The notes: generated from the letters alone by a model not told the origin. Counted from the first letter of the stretch, positions 1-6,968 are shown. The stretch is 12,916 nt of DNA from Saprospiraceae bacterium (GCA_014379665.1 JACMLK010000197.1:1-12916); one strand, 5' to 3'. Numbers and translations: made by a program.

Positions 1-160
1 CTGCATAATCGAGATATTTGCTGATTTCATAGGCAAAAATATTGCCTATCCGTTCCACATTTTTCCTGAATAGTAACCTGTTGTTTTGAATATTCAAATC
101 CCGCAACTGTGCCAGAAATGTATTGACAATCGAATTATGGTCAGATAAATTGTGAATCAT
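1..160 (-). CDS. upp: Uracil phosphoribosyltransferase, N-terminal fragment (runs off left edge)
   Basis: The minus strand reads from an ATG at 160 to the left edge, giving 53 residues beginning MIHNLSDHNSIVNTFLAQLR and continuing with FRKNVERIGNIFAYEISKYL. This matches the N-terminal pattern of Bacteroidota uracil phosphoribosyltransferase: a short strand, 'NSI.N..LA.LRD', then 'FR.N.ERIG...AYEISK.L'. The enzyme converts uracil and PRPP to UMP in the cytoplasm (pyrimidine salvage). The PRPP-binding and uracil-binding motifs lie beyond the window, so the catalytic part cannot be checked. The start is fixed by an in-frame stop eight codons upstream. The gene lies downstream of the 21-bp repeat array. 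The call rests on recognising the N-terminal pattern only. Confidence 0.8.
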   Translation of the reverse strand, partial: MIHNLSDHNSIVNTFLAQLRDLNIQNNRLLFRKNVERIGNIFAYEISKYLDYA

Positions 161-194
161 GCGGCTGAAAAAATTACAATATTAATTATGATCC

Positions 195-225
195 GTAAAA
201 TAAATGTTTTTGATGATCATTTCAA
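195..225 (-). promoter_or_regulatory. Possible Bacteroidota-type promoter for upp
   Basis: On the minus strand TTG (223-225) is followed after 20 bp by TATTTTAC (195-202), which partly matches the -7 consensus TAnnTTTG. The -7 element sits about 35 bp upstream of the upp ATG. An ATGATCAT palindrome (213-220) lies between the two boxes. The -7 match is imperfect, so this is tentative. Confidence 0.3.
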
Positions 226-389
226 AAAAGTAGTCAGAAAAGATTTGATAAATATTATTTTAACCTACTATAAACTGTTGTGTGGTTGAGCCGGAAAAAT
301 GAAAATGGATTTGATTTTTCTTAAACACAAAATTATGGACAAGCCCGGACAATCCCCTTCAGAAGACTCCGCAAATACGTCGGGAGACT

Positions 390-738
390 CTTCAGGTCTT
401 CACAAGTCTTCTCAGGTACTTCATGAGTCTTCTCAGGTACTTCACAAGTCTTCTCAGGTACTTCATGAGTCTTCTCAGGTACTTCACGAGACTTCTCAGG
501 TACTTCACAAGACTTCTCAAGTACTTCACAAGTCTTTCTCAGGTACTTCATGAGTCTTCTCAGGTACTTCACGAGACTTCTCAGGTACTTCACGAGTCTT
601 CTCAGGTACTTCACAAGACTTCTCAGGTACTTCACGAGACTTCTCAGGTACTTCACGAGACTTCTCAGGTACTTCACAAGACTTCTCAGGTACTTCGCAA
701 GACTTCTCAGGTACTTCAAGTGTCTTCTCAGGTATCTG
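390..738. repeat. Tandem 21-bp minisatellite, about 16 units, with 10/11-bp half-unit structure
   Basis: Units begin with CTCAGGTAC at 411, 432, 453, 474, 495, 516 (as CTCAAGTAC), 538, 559, 580, 601, 622, 643, 664, 685 and 706. A degenerate unit precedes them at 390 and a partial one follows at 727. Spacing is exactly 21 bp except for one 22-bp unit (516 to 538), which carries an extra T in 535-537. Each unit is two halves, ACTTCTCAGGT (11 bp) and ACTTCACGAG (10 bp), so WCTTC recurs about once per helical turn. Variation is concentrated at three positions (Y, R and W in CAYRAGWCTT). The unit length is a multiple of three with no stop, so several frames on both strands are open. There are no unique spacers, so this is not CRISPR. 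Its function is unknown. Confidence 0.95.
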
Positions 739-792
739 TTAACCACTTTGAAATATAAATCCGCTACTAAAATCTATTTAATAATGAATAAA

Positions 793-1785
793 TTAAGATA
801 AAAGTACAGGAATTAATTTTTTTAATTTAGAAGTTTCACTCTGTAAAATACAGGAATAACGGGGCAAAGAAGAAAGTCTTGATGCCAGATATTCCTGTTC
901 GGTTTGCCCGGGAGTAGGTATGAAAATAGCTTGGATATCCAAAGATTCAATGTCCATCACGGTCGTATAACCTGATCTGGCTATTAGAAGTCTTGAAGAA
1001 TTTAAGGCAGTTGATATTTCATCAGAGGTAAGCAATCCTTTACAGATAACATGTGATAATTTAAAACTACTTATGTCCGGATCATTTATTCCTCTAACAA
1101 AAAGAATTTTATATGATGTCAATAGTTTTAGTTCAATGATTAACTTTTGTTCAAGTACGGATCTCTGAGGCTCCGGACCGGACAAAAGCACACAAATATC
1201 CCATACAAGAGGAATATTCATCTTTATGATTCTTGTGACAGGGCCTATATAACTTTTCTTTTTTAAATGGTCTGCATTGGAGAGCGAACCAGCCAGCGCA
1301 TTATTGTACCCGTAATCCGGAATCCAGCAATCGTCAAATTTTCGTATAACCCATAGATGTAGTTTATTGGCGATATACGCTACAGTTTGATTTGAATGTA
1401 AAATATTTATTTGATGCGACAGATATATATTTTTAGTGCTTGTTGCCCTGAATCCAAATCTGCTGTCAGAAATAATGATGGTTGCTTTGGTCTGTTTTAC
1501 AATGTTTTTTGCAGCATGATTTTCCTTCCAATAGGTCATGATAATAGCAGGAAGTTGCAGGATAATATTAATTATCATATTATCAAACCTATACTTTATC
1601 TTATAACCAGGAAGTTCATAAGATGTCAGTTCCTGAAATTCTTTTTGTAATAATTCCAATGCCTGACCATCCGATGCAATGATCACTTTTTTACATATTG
1701 TTTTTAAATGATGTATGATTGGGATACATCGCGCAGCATGCCCAAGGCCCCAGTTTAGCGGAGCAATGATGACTGTATCATCCAT
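793..1785 (-). CDS. MurG/GT-B-like glycosyltransferase (330 aa)
   Basis: Predicted cytoplasmic, nucleotide-sugar-dependent glycosyltransferase with a GT-B fold. The N-terminus reads VIIAPLNWGLGHAAR (residues 5-19), the glycine-rich GxGHxxR acceptor-side loop typical of MurG-like and GT28/Glyco_trans_1_3 enzymes. Near the C-terminus, IARSGYTTVMD (about 268-278) followed by IFIPTPGQTEQ (about 286-296) corresponds to the donor-binding 'R.G..T..E / P.P...NQ' region of that superfamily. Donor and acceptor cannot be inferred. The ATG at 1785 is preferred because it places the glycine-rich loop at the usual distance from the N-terminus; an in-frame ATG at 1857 would add 24 residues with no family match. 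It is separated by 183 bp from the small gene upstream, so it may be transcribed independently. No clear promoter was seen. Confidence 0.8.
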   Translation of the reverse strand: MDDTVIIAPLNWGLGHAARCIPIIHHLKTICKKVIIASDGQALELLQKEFQELTSYELPGYKIKYRFDNMIINIILQLPAIIMTYWKENHAAKNIVKQTKATIIISDSRFGFRATSTKNIYLSHQINILHSNQTVAYIANKLHLWVIRKFDDCWIPDYGYNNALAGSLSNADHLKKKSYIGPVTRIIKMNIPLVWDICVLLSGPEPQRSVLEQKLIIELKLLTSYKILFVRGINDPDISSFKLSHVICKGLLTSDEISTALNSSRLLIARSGYTTVMDIESLDIQAIFIPTPGQTEQEYLASRLSSLPRYSCILQSETSKLKKLIPVLLS

Positions 1786-1968
1786 AGTAATATTTTGGAA
1801 CAATATGTGGGTTGCTGCCTTTGAGAGGTATTTCATTGCAACCGTAAAGATAAGCAAATGCCATAAAAATGATAATCCGAAAAAGTATACAGAAATATCA
1901 ATCTAAAGAAATATGCTTTTCAAGGCAGATCTTTATTCTTTCAAATAAAAAATGTAAGGTCATTACAT

Positions 1969-2097
1969 CTAAAAAATGCCTTTGGCAAGCAGATATGGAA
2001 TGACCAGCCAAAGCAAACCTTTGATCAAAAAAAACAGGAAACCAAAGAATCCGGCCCTTTTTATAAAGGATTTTAATTTTTCACCACGGTTTTCCAT
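1969..2097 (-). CDS. Small single-pass membrane protein (42 aa)
   Basis: An ATG at 2097 opens a 42-codon frame ending in TAG at 1969. It begins with a charged cytoplasmic-looking segment, MENRGEKLKSFIKRAG, followed by a hydrophobic stretch FFGFLFFLIK then LLWLVIPYLLA (about 17-38). The layout suggests one membrane helix, or a short hairpin interrupted by K26 and P34, with the positive charges inside. The start lies 3 bp after the stop of the heme monooxygenase gene, on the same strand, which argues for translation from the same transcript. The family is not recognised. Support comes from the clean amphipathic-plus-hydrophobic design, the tight operon spacing and Bacteroidota-like codon use. 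The function is unknown. Confidence 0.6.
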   Translation of the reverse strand: MENRGEKLKSFIKRAGFFGFLFFLIKGLLWLVIPYLLAKGIF

Positions 2098-2100
2098 AAT

Positions 2101-2430
2101 TCAATTGGAAATCACATCATAAGTTTTGAACGAGGATGTCATAGGAGCCTGACGACCTTCTTCTCTTGCTTTTCGAATGTCTTCAAATCCGCGTTTGTGT
2201 CCTTCAATAAACTCCGGTGATCCTGTCCATGATTTAAATTGCTCTTCACTATCCCAGTAACTTACAATCAGATAGGGTGCGTCATTAGTTTTAGGTTTGA
2301 GCACATTCATTGATCGAAAACCAGGCATGGTGTCAATCGCTTTTGCTCTCGAACCAAATAGTTCTTCAAATCTTGACTTATACTCTTCTTTACAATCTAT
2401 ATAATTGATGGCTACAAAAGGCTTATTCAT
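2101..2430 (-). CDS. Antibiotic biosynthesis monooxygenase-fold protein, IsdG/HmoA-like heme-degrading monooxygenase (109 aa)
   Basis: A single ABM (dimeric alpha/beta barrel) domain spans nearly the whole protein. N9 (in FVAINYI), W68 (FKSW) and H78 (EGHKR) sit at positions and spacings equivalent to the Asn-Trp-His triad of the IsdG/HmoA heme oxygenases (N7/W67/H77 in IsdG numbering). YLIVSYWDSEEQFKSW followed by SPEFIEGHKR is the characteristic second half of these enzymes. The likely role is cytoplasmic cleavage of heme to release iron, with a homodimer as the active unit. The 109-residue length is normal for the family. It has its own consensus promoter and probably forms a two-gene transcript with the 42-residue membrane protein. 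Other ABM-fold oxygenases have different substrates, so heme is inferred from the triad. Confidence 0.82.
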   Translation of the reverse strand: MNKPFVAINYIDCKEEYKSRFEELFGSRAKAIDTMPGFRSMNVLKPKTNDAPYLIVSYWDSEEQFKSWTGSPEFIEGHKRGFEDIRKAREEGRQAPMTSSFKTYDVISN

Positions 2431-2474
2431 GTAATAAAATTTATATTGTTAAATGGATTTATTCTAAACAAGGG

Positions 2475-2505
2475 CAAATATATAAAGCGTTTTTAAAATT
2501 ACCAA
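2475..2505 (-). promoter_or_regulatory. Bacteroidota sigma-ABfr-type promoter for the heme monooxygenase operon
   Basis: On the minus strand TTG (2503-2505) is separated by 20 bp from TATATTTG (2475-2482), an exact match to the -7 consensus TAnnTTTG with the usual spacing from a -33 TTG. The -7 element ends 44 bp before the ATG at 2430, leaving a plausible 5' leader of roughly 35-40 nt. Confidence 0.6.
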
Positions 2506-2601
2506 ATCATATTTAGACTAATTTTAAATAATAATATATTTAATTCAGTTGATATCGATAATGTCAATAGATGGTAATATTTTTAACTAAATTCTATTTG
2601 T

Positions 2602-2614
2602 ATCCGGTCCGGAT
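2602..2614. promoter_or_regulatory. Perfect palindromic element ATCCGG-T-CCGGAT
   Basis: Six-base arms flank a single central base, 14 bp downstream of the dehydrogenase stop codon. It is GC-rich for the neighbourhood. As minus-strand RNA it could fold as a 5-bp stem with a 3-nt loop, but no uridine tract follows, so a rho-independent terminator is not well supported. It could be a protein-binding site. Its role is unknown. Confidence 0.3.
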
Positions 2615-2627
2615 CATTATTCGAAAT

Positions 2628-3407
2628 TCAGGATATGAGATATCCTCCATCAGCGGTGAAAGTAGCACCGGTACAATAACTGGATGCATCAGATGCAAGG
2701 AATAAAGCCAGGCTCGCCATTTCTTCAGGTTCGGCCATGCGATGCAGGGGTATATGTTCATTCCAATGATCAAGGATCTCTTTATTATTCCATAATGCAC
2801 TGCTGAATTTGGTTTTTACTAATCCCGGGCAAATGACATTTGACCTAACTTTATATACCCCCCATTCTTTGGCCTGAGCCTTGGCCAGCATGATGAGAGC
2901 TGCCTTATTCATACTATACAAACTCAATCCGGGACTTGGTTTGATACCTTCAACGGAACTGATATGAACAACCGAACCTCCTCCTCGTTTCTTCATGCTT
3001 TTGAGACACATGTTGGATAGTGTAAAAGCTGCTTTTACATTAATATTCATCATTTTATCAAACAATTCAGAACTCATGTCTTCGATAGATCCATATACAG
3101 GGTTTGTAGCCGCATTATTAACTAATATATCTATGCCTCCATAGGTCTTTAAAGTAGCATCAACCAAATGTTTTAAATTTTCTTCATCTCCTACATGACA
3201 CGCTATCGGAAGCACCTTATACCCTTCAATTATAAATTTTTCAGCTATCTGGTCAACAGATTCCTGTTTCCTCCCGGCGATAACTACCTTTGCACCAAAT
3301 TCAGCGAGGCCATAAGCTATACGCTCCCCAATACCCCTACTTGCACCCGTCACTATGGCAACCTTCCCTGTCAAGTCAAACCGGCCTCTTAAATCAGATC
3401 CTGACAT
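2628..3407 (-). CDS. Short-chain dehydrogenase/reductase, DHRS4/FabG-like (259 aa)
   Basis: Classical SDR with a complete signature set. It has the cofactor loop TGASRGIG (20-27), NNAA (97-100), an active-site Asn in NINVKAAF (N123), the catalytic Ser in HISSVEG (S151), and Y164xxxK168 (LYSMNKAAL). The C-terminal ...SDASSYCTGATFTADGGY motif completes the Rossmann fold. The basic residue in AGRK after the second strand suggests NADP(H). It is cytoplasmic and probably tetrameric. The substrate is unknown: the closest general resemblance is to DHRS4-like or glucose-1-dehydrogenase-type SDRs. Its ATG overlaps the TAA of the upstream T9SS protein by one base (TAATG at 3405-3409), implying translational coupling. 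The pairing with two envelope proteins is unusual. Confidence 0.9.
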   Translation of the reverse strand: MSGSDLRGRFDLTGKVAIVTGASRGIGERIAYGLAEFGAKVVIAGRKQESVDQIAEKFIIEGYKVLPIACHVGDEENLKHLVDATLKTYGGIDILVNNAATNPVYGSIEDMSSELFDKMMNINVKAAFTLSNMCLKSMKKRGGGSVVHISSVEGIKPSPGLSLYSMNKAALIMLAKAQAKEWGVYKVRSNVICPGLVKTKFSSALWNNKEILDHWNEHIPLHRMAEPEEMASLALFLASDASSYCTGATFTADGGYLIS

Positions 3408-4540
3408 TATCTTATTACCAGTCTTACAGACCTCACATGATGGTTATATTGATCTCTTGCTGTGAAAATATATTGTCCGGAGATAAGTCCGCTTGTTTTG
3501 ATCTCCTTTATCACATGGTTATCAAGGTAGACATTTTCAAAATATACTATTTTACCGGTTATATCTGTAATAGTAAGCATATAAGCCCCTTCCTTCCAAT
3601 CTTTGGTGTCCAATCTGATAAAATCAGAAGCCGGATTCGGATATATCACCATATGCTGATCCAAAGAAATATCTTCTGATGAACTGATGATTCCTCCTAC
3701 GTCTGCAAATGTTACGGACTGAAAATTGTTTTCCACATCATACTCTGCAGAAACAAGAACTTCCTTTTTAGTATTGGTATAAAAATTGTAAATATAGGTA
3801 GTATCCTCTCCAAGAAAGTCGCCGAATCCGCCCGGTATATTACCGCCAAGCAGTGGAACGGGATCAATCCAGGTTCCAAATATTTTAATAAATAAGTTTG
3901 TTTTTGAAATGCTTTCAGACTTTACTCTCAACACTTCATATGTTTTATTCTGAAGCTTTAAACTACCGTAAGAATCAACGAGACCCTTGGTGACATTACT
4001 GAACTGGATTCGGATACTGTCAGGTTTGATAGGCAATCCTGCTAAAAGAGAATCGGGTATAATGTTTGTTCCAATATCTATATTAAATTTCCCGGTTGAG
4101 TTGTTAGTTGAAATGAAAGTGATCGGAGCTACTCTTATCAAAGGGCGTTCAGCATACCTGACGGCTAATTGGGTTGGTAAAAAAGGATTTGTACCTCCAA
4201 AACCCAACGCTTCCATCTTTGATGAAGAAACTTTTATGTATAATTCCTGCCCCGCATCATCAACGGTCAGGAGATTCGCATCGGGGAAGGTGGCAAATTC
4301 ACTACCAGCTGCCGGATTTACATAGATTTCATTTAAACGGGTACCTGAATTTAGAAAACTAAAATCCCAGACATGAGGTCCACCTACGTTTCCCATATTT
4401 AATGAACTGGAAGTGTTTTCAGTTACCAGTAACTTTAATGTATCCCCCACGACAGGAAAGCTAGCATTGGTGACCGTAATCTGACTGTACCCAACCTGAA
4501 CAATAAAAACGATACTTATAAATAATAAAAAGTGTTTCAT
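3407..4540 (-). CDS. T9SS type A sorting domain-containing surface protein (377 aa)
   Basis: Secreted or cell-surface protein. It begins with a Sec signal peptide (MKHFLLFISIVFIVQVGYS, cleavage near 19-20). The C-terminal about 80 residues form a type A T9SS sorting domain. It starts with the diagnostic VIYPNPASDFIRL (about 298-310), continues with YMLTITDITGKIV, and ends in GQYIFTARD and VRLVIR. That domain directs export through the type IX secretion system and release or anchoring at the surface. The central about 270 residues are beta-rich with no recognised enzymatic motif, so the passenger's function is unknown. The gene starts 24 bp after the upstream beta-barrel gene and shares TAATG with the dehydrogenase downstream, so the three are probably one operon. 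Confidence 0.88.
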   Translation of the reverse strand: MKHFLLFISIVFIVQVGYSQITVTNASFPVVGDTLKLLVTENTSSSLNMGNVGGPHVWDFSFLNSGTRLNEIYVNPAAGSEFATFPDANLLTVDDAGQELYIKVSSSKMEALGFGGTNPFLPTQLAVRYAERPLIRVAPITFISTNNSTGKFNIDIGTNIIPDSLLAGLPIKPDSIRIQFSNVTKGLVDSYGSLKLQNKTYEVLRVKSESISKTNLFIKIFGTWIDPVPLLGGNIPGGFGDFLGEDTTYIYNFYTNTKKEVLVSAEYDVENNFQSVTFADVGGIISSSEDISLDQHMVIYPNPASDFIRLDTKDWKEGAYMLTITDITGKIVYFENVYLDNHVIKEIKTSGLISGQYIFTARDQYNHHVRSVRLVIR

Positions 4541-4564
4541 GGATAATTTTTTTTAAATCTTTAT

Positions 4565-5287
4565 TTAATCTATATATTCTACTTTTCTTAAAAATTTAAC
4601 GCCCACCTTCAACTCAAGTGAAAGGTTTCTGACCTGTCTGAGGCCAAGCTCAATGGTTTGATTGGGTTGCCACGGATCAATCACTCTTGCGGGTGGTTGT
4701 TCGTACTGGAGTGAGATATCCGGCTGAATTGAAAACTCAACAAAGACATTAACCAATTCAGACATAGGCATTTCAAATCCACCTCCGGCGGTAACTCCAT
4801 AATTTATTTTTCTTACAAAGACAGAATGAGGTGTATAAGGATTGGCCAGATAGAGAAAGTTATCCAGATTATTACTAATGGTATATTCACCTCTAAGGCC
4901 AAGTATAAAATAAGAATTCAATTCTTTGTCAAGATTAAAAGCCTTTTTAGCCCCAAGTTCAAGTACAATATTGTTAAATTTAAAACCCTGACGGTCTGTA
5001 AACGCATTGTTAAAACTAAAAAACTGTAAAGAACTTCCTCTTGTATGATATCCCAACTGAGCATAGAGTGCCCCACTCTTAAATTCATCATATGACTCGA
5101 TGATAATATCCCCGTTTATTGAAAACAATGGATCCCTGTTTACATTACCGGATGTTCCATCTCCCCAACTTTGAAAATTCATTCCTGCACCTCCCTTGGC
5201 GCCAAACCAATAACTTTGAGCATGTAACAAAGTGTATACGTTCAACGACAATAAAACTATCCACAAATATTTTTTCTTATTGATCAT
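4565..5287 (-). CDS. Outer-membrane beta-barrel protein, porin/PorT-like (240 aa)
   Basis: The N-terminus is a signal peptide (MINKKKYLWIVLLSLNVYTLLHAQ, cleavage near residue 24). The mature part begins SYWFGAKGGAGMNF, the typical first strand of Bacteroidota outer-membrane beta-barrels. Alternating hydrophobic/polar strands rich in glycine and aromatics follow (ALYAQLGYHTRGSSLQFF, NSYFILGLRGEYTI, NYGVTAGGGFEM, NVFVEFSIQPDISLQY, LSLELKVGVKFL). An 8- to 10-strand barrel is likely. No TonB box or plug domain is visible. The last strand is followed by a short polar tail rather than a terminal aromatic. It is the first gene of the presumed operon with the T9SS protein and the dehydrogenase. Whether it serves that surface protein is an inference from position only. 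Confidence 0.75.
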   Translation of the reverse strand: MINKKKYLWIVLLSLNVYTLLHAQSYWFGAKGGAGMNFQSWGDGTSGNVNRDPLFSINGDIIIESYDEFKSGALYAQLGYHTRGSSLQFFSFNNAFTDRQGFKFNNIVLELGAKKAFNLDKELNSYFILGLRGEYTISNNLDNFLYLANPYTPHSVFVRKINYGVTAGGGFEMPMSELVNVFVEFSIQPDISLQYEQPPARVIDPWQPNQTIELGLRQVRNLSLELKVGVKFLRKVEYID

Positions 5288-5635
5288 GTCAATATTTAAT
5301 CCAATTTTGATCCAAAATTACAATATTTAAATAGAAATGACCTATTTAATGTGCTGCGATTTTTCTTAAAACCTTTTGTCTATATCTGCCGGTGACCCTA
5401 AAATCATGATTTCAGGATTTCAGACGGTACAACAGCATATGGTTATCAGGAAAATGTCACAATTTTGAACAGTATTAAAAAAGTAAAAGAATATATTTTT
5501 GCTGAATATCAGATCATTAACACAATGTTGTGAAATTTTATAGGTATACTCAAAACCTATCTCATACATATACCGTTATCTAACATCGTCATCATATTTT
5601 CATATTCCTTTTTTTCAAATTTAAAAAATCAAATC
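5288..5635. other. Divergent intergenic region between the barrel gene and the YceI gene
   Basis: This 348-bp AT-rich stretch has no convincing coding frame. Toward the minus-strand gene, TAATTTTG (5313-5320, minus strand) matches the -7 consensus about 26 bp before the ATG, but no -33 TTG lies at the right distance. Toward the plus-strand gene no consensus promoter was found. Two inverted repeats lie there: CACAA-TG-TTGTG (5521-5532) and ATAGGT-9 bp-ACCTAT (5540-5560). The latter is nested in GGTATA-20 bp-TATACC (5543-5574). They may be operator sites or leader hairpins. Confidence 0.45.
5540..5574. promoter_or_regulatory. Overlapping inverted repeats upstream of the YceI gene
   Basis: ATAGGT (5540-5545) pairs with ACCTAT (5555-5560) across a 9-bp spacer. 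GGTATA (5543-5548) can alternatively pair with TATACC (5569-5574). The two pairings share GGT and so exclude each other. They lie 62-96 bp before the ATG. An operator or a switching leader structure is possible; 6-bp arms in AT-rich DNA could also be chance. Confidence 0.25.
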
Positions 5636-6313
5636 ATGGCCCGTATTTTAAGTATTTCATTTTTATTTGTTTTAATGATTTCTCAATTTTCCTGTAAAGA
5701 AAAAACAACAGAAAAGGCAGAAGTTGCAGGTACAGCAGCAGCACATGATGGTACTAAATATGTAGTGGATATCCCTTCGGCAATCATTTCATGGATTGGC
5801 TCAAAACCCGCAGGAAAACATGCTGGGACTATTAAAATTTCAGATGGTTCACTATATGTAAATGATGGAAAAATTTCTTCCGGTCATTTTACCATTGATA
5901 TCACCTCAATCGCAGTAACTGATTTGCAGGGTGAAGATAAACTCAAGCTCGAACAACACCTCAAAGGAACAGGTGACAAGGGTGCAACGGACTTTTTTAA
6001 TTCAACCAAATATCCTACAGCAAATTTTGAAATAGTGAAATTGGAAACTACTTCGACTGATTCAAACTCAAACACCATGGTAACCGGAAATCTTACTATG
6101 CTGGATATTACAAAATCTGTGACATTTCCAGCAAATATTACCGTATCTGATAATAATGTTTCAGTAAATACTTTACCATTTACAATAAACAGAACTGATT
6201 GGGGTATTAAATATGGTTCAAAATCATTTTTTGATAATCTTGCTGATAAGTTTATTGAGGACAATATAACCCTGCAAGTCAGTCTTTCAGCCACTAAAAA
6301 ATCTGAACAATAA
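5636..6313 (+). CDS. YceI-family lipoprotein (225 aa)
   Basis: Begins with a hydrophobic export signal (MARILSISFLFVLMISQFSC) whose Cys20 sits where a lipidated cysteine would be. The lipobox QFSC is loose but of the sort seen in Bacteroidota. A low-complexity Ala/Glu linker follows. The YceI domain (about 43-218) shows its hallmarks: YVVDIPSAIISWIGSKPAGKHAGTIKI at the start, a central SGHFTIDITSI, 'DFFNSTKYPTANFEI' (about 121-135), 'TGNLTMLDITKSVTFPANI' and 'DWGIKYGSKSFFDNLAD'. YceI domains form a lipocalin-like beta-barrel that binds isoprenoid-type lipids. The ligand here is unknown. It is probably anchored in an envelope membrane facing the periplasm. It is followed after 97 bp by the thioredoxin-fold gene, with a 7-bp inverted repeat between them. 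Confidence 0.9.
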   Translation: MARILSISFLFVLMISQFSCKEKTTEKAEVAGTAAAHDGTKYVVDIPSAIISWIGSKPAGKHAGTIKISDGSLYVNDGKISSGHFTIDITSIAVTDLQGEDKLKLEQHLKGTGDKGATDFFNSTKYPTANFEIVKLETTSTDSNSNTMVTGNLTMLDITKSVTFPANITVSDNNVSVNTLPFTINRTDWGIKYGSKSFFDNLADKFIEDNITLQVSLSATKKSEQ

Positions 6314-6335
6314 AGTATAACCTTCAAATTATACT
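6314..6335 (+). terminator. Stem-loop immediately after the YceI stop codon
   Basis: AGTATAA (6314-6320) and TTATACT (6329-6335) form a perfect 7-bp inverted repeat around an 8-nt loop, starting at the first base after the TAA. The stem is AT-rich and is followed by GTAGCATTTTG rather than a clean U-tract. It is more likely a weak terminator, attenuator or mRNA-end stabiliser than a strong terminator. Confidence 0.35.
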
Positions 6336-6410
6336 GTAGCATTTTGATGGGTAATAGATGTGTATCCTTAAATAAAAAATCAATTTGATTTATCCTGATT
6401 AATAAAGATT

Positions 6411-6968
6411 ATGGCACTTACAGAATCCAACATGTTACCATTGGGGACGAAAGCACCTTCCTTTTTGCTCACTGATACGGTATCACTCAGAAGCTTATCA
6501 TTAGAAGAAGCAATTGGGGAAACAGGCACTGTGATTATGTTTATTTGTAATCATTGTCCTTATGTCATTCATGTCAATCCTGAACTGATAAGGATAGCAA
6601 ACGAGTATACAAAAAAAGGTATAGGGTTTGTGGCTATCAGCAGTAATGATGTCAATAATTACCCTGATGACGGACCAGACCAAATGCAAGCGGTAGCTAA
6701 TCAACTTCAGTATCCTTTCCCATATTTATATGATGAGACACAGGAAGTAGCCAAAGCATATGATGCGGCGTGTACGCCTGATATTTATGTATTCGATGAG
6801 CATCAGGAACTGGTTTACAGAGGCAGACTGGATGATTCCAGACCGGGAAATGAAAAACCCCTGACCGGAAAGGATCTCCGGCTGGCGCTTGACATGATGC
6901 TCAACGGTAGTGGTCCCATTGAAAAACAATACCCCGGCTCAGGATGTAATATCAAATGGAAAAAATAA
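6411..6968 (+). CDS. Thioredoxin-fold (AhpC/TSA-type) redoxin with CNHCPYV motif (185 aa)
   Basis: Cytoplasmic peroxiredoxin-like protein with no signal peptide. The N-terminal PLGTKAPSFLLTDT (about 10-23) is the redoxin lead-in. The active-site-like motif CNHCPYV (46-52) follows the first core strand (TVIMFI). FVAISSNDV and YLYDETQEVAKAYDAACTPDIYVFD (about 109-133) supply the cis-proline region, with an extra Cys at about 121. RGRLDD and a GCNIKWKK tail complete the family pattern of roughly 185-200-residue 'thioredoxin family' proteins common in Bacteroidota. It probably reduces disulfides or peroxides; the substrate is unknown. It may be cotranscribed with the YceI gene (97-bp gap). Its stop lies 4 bp from the convergent LpxD-like gene. 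Confidence 0.87.
   Translation: MALTESNMLPLGTKAPSFLLTDTVSLRSLSLEEAIGETGTVIMFICNHCPYVIHVNPELIRIANEYTKKGIGFVAISSNDVNNYPDDGPDQMQAVANQLQYPFPYLYDETQEVAKAYDAACTPDIYVFDEHQELVYRGRLDDSRPGNEKPLTGKDLRLALDMMLNGSGPIEKQYPGSGCNIKWKK

Noticed and set aside
390..738. CRISPR array
   Set aside because: The repeats are directly adjacent with no unique spacers, and no cas genes are nearby.
333..746. Minus-strand 137-residue open frame across the repeat array (KYLRSLV heptads, then EVPEKTC-type repeats)
   Set aside because: The frame is open because the 21-bp unit contains no stop in several frames. The repeat type changes at the 22-bp unit, and the start is a GTG inside the array flank. It is kept as a possibility in the array findings but not annotated as a gene.
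1786..1857. Upstream in-frame ATG (1857) for the glycosyltransferase
   Set aside because: It would add 24 residues ahead of the glycine-rich loop that normally lies near the N-terminus in this fold.
2602..2614. Rho-independent terminator for the dehydrogenase operon
   Set aside because: The palindrome is short with a one-base centre and no U-tract follows on the minus strand. It is listed only as a palindromic element.
5406..5468. Short 20-codon frame in the 5288-5635 intergenic region
   Set aside because: There is no hydrophobic, motif or operon-spacing support, and a frame of this length is expected by chance.
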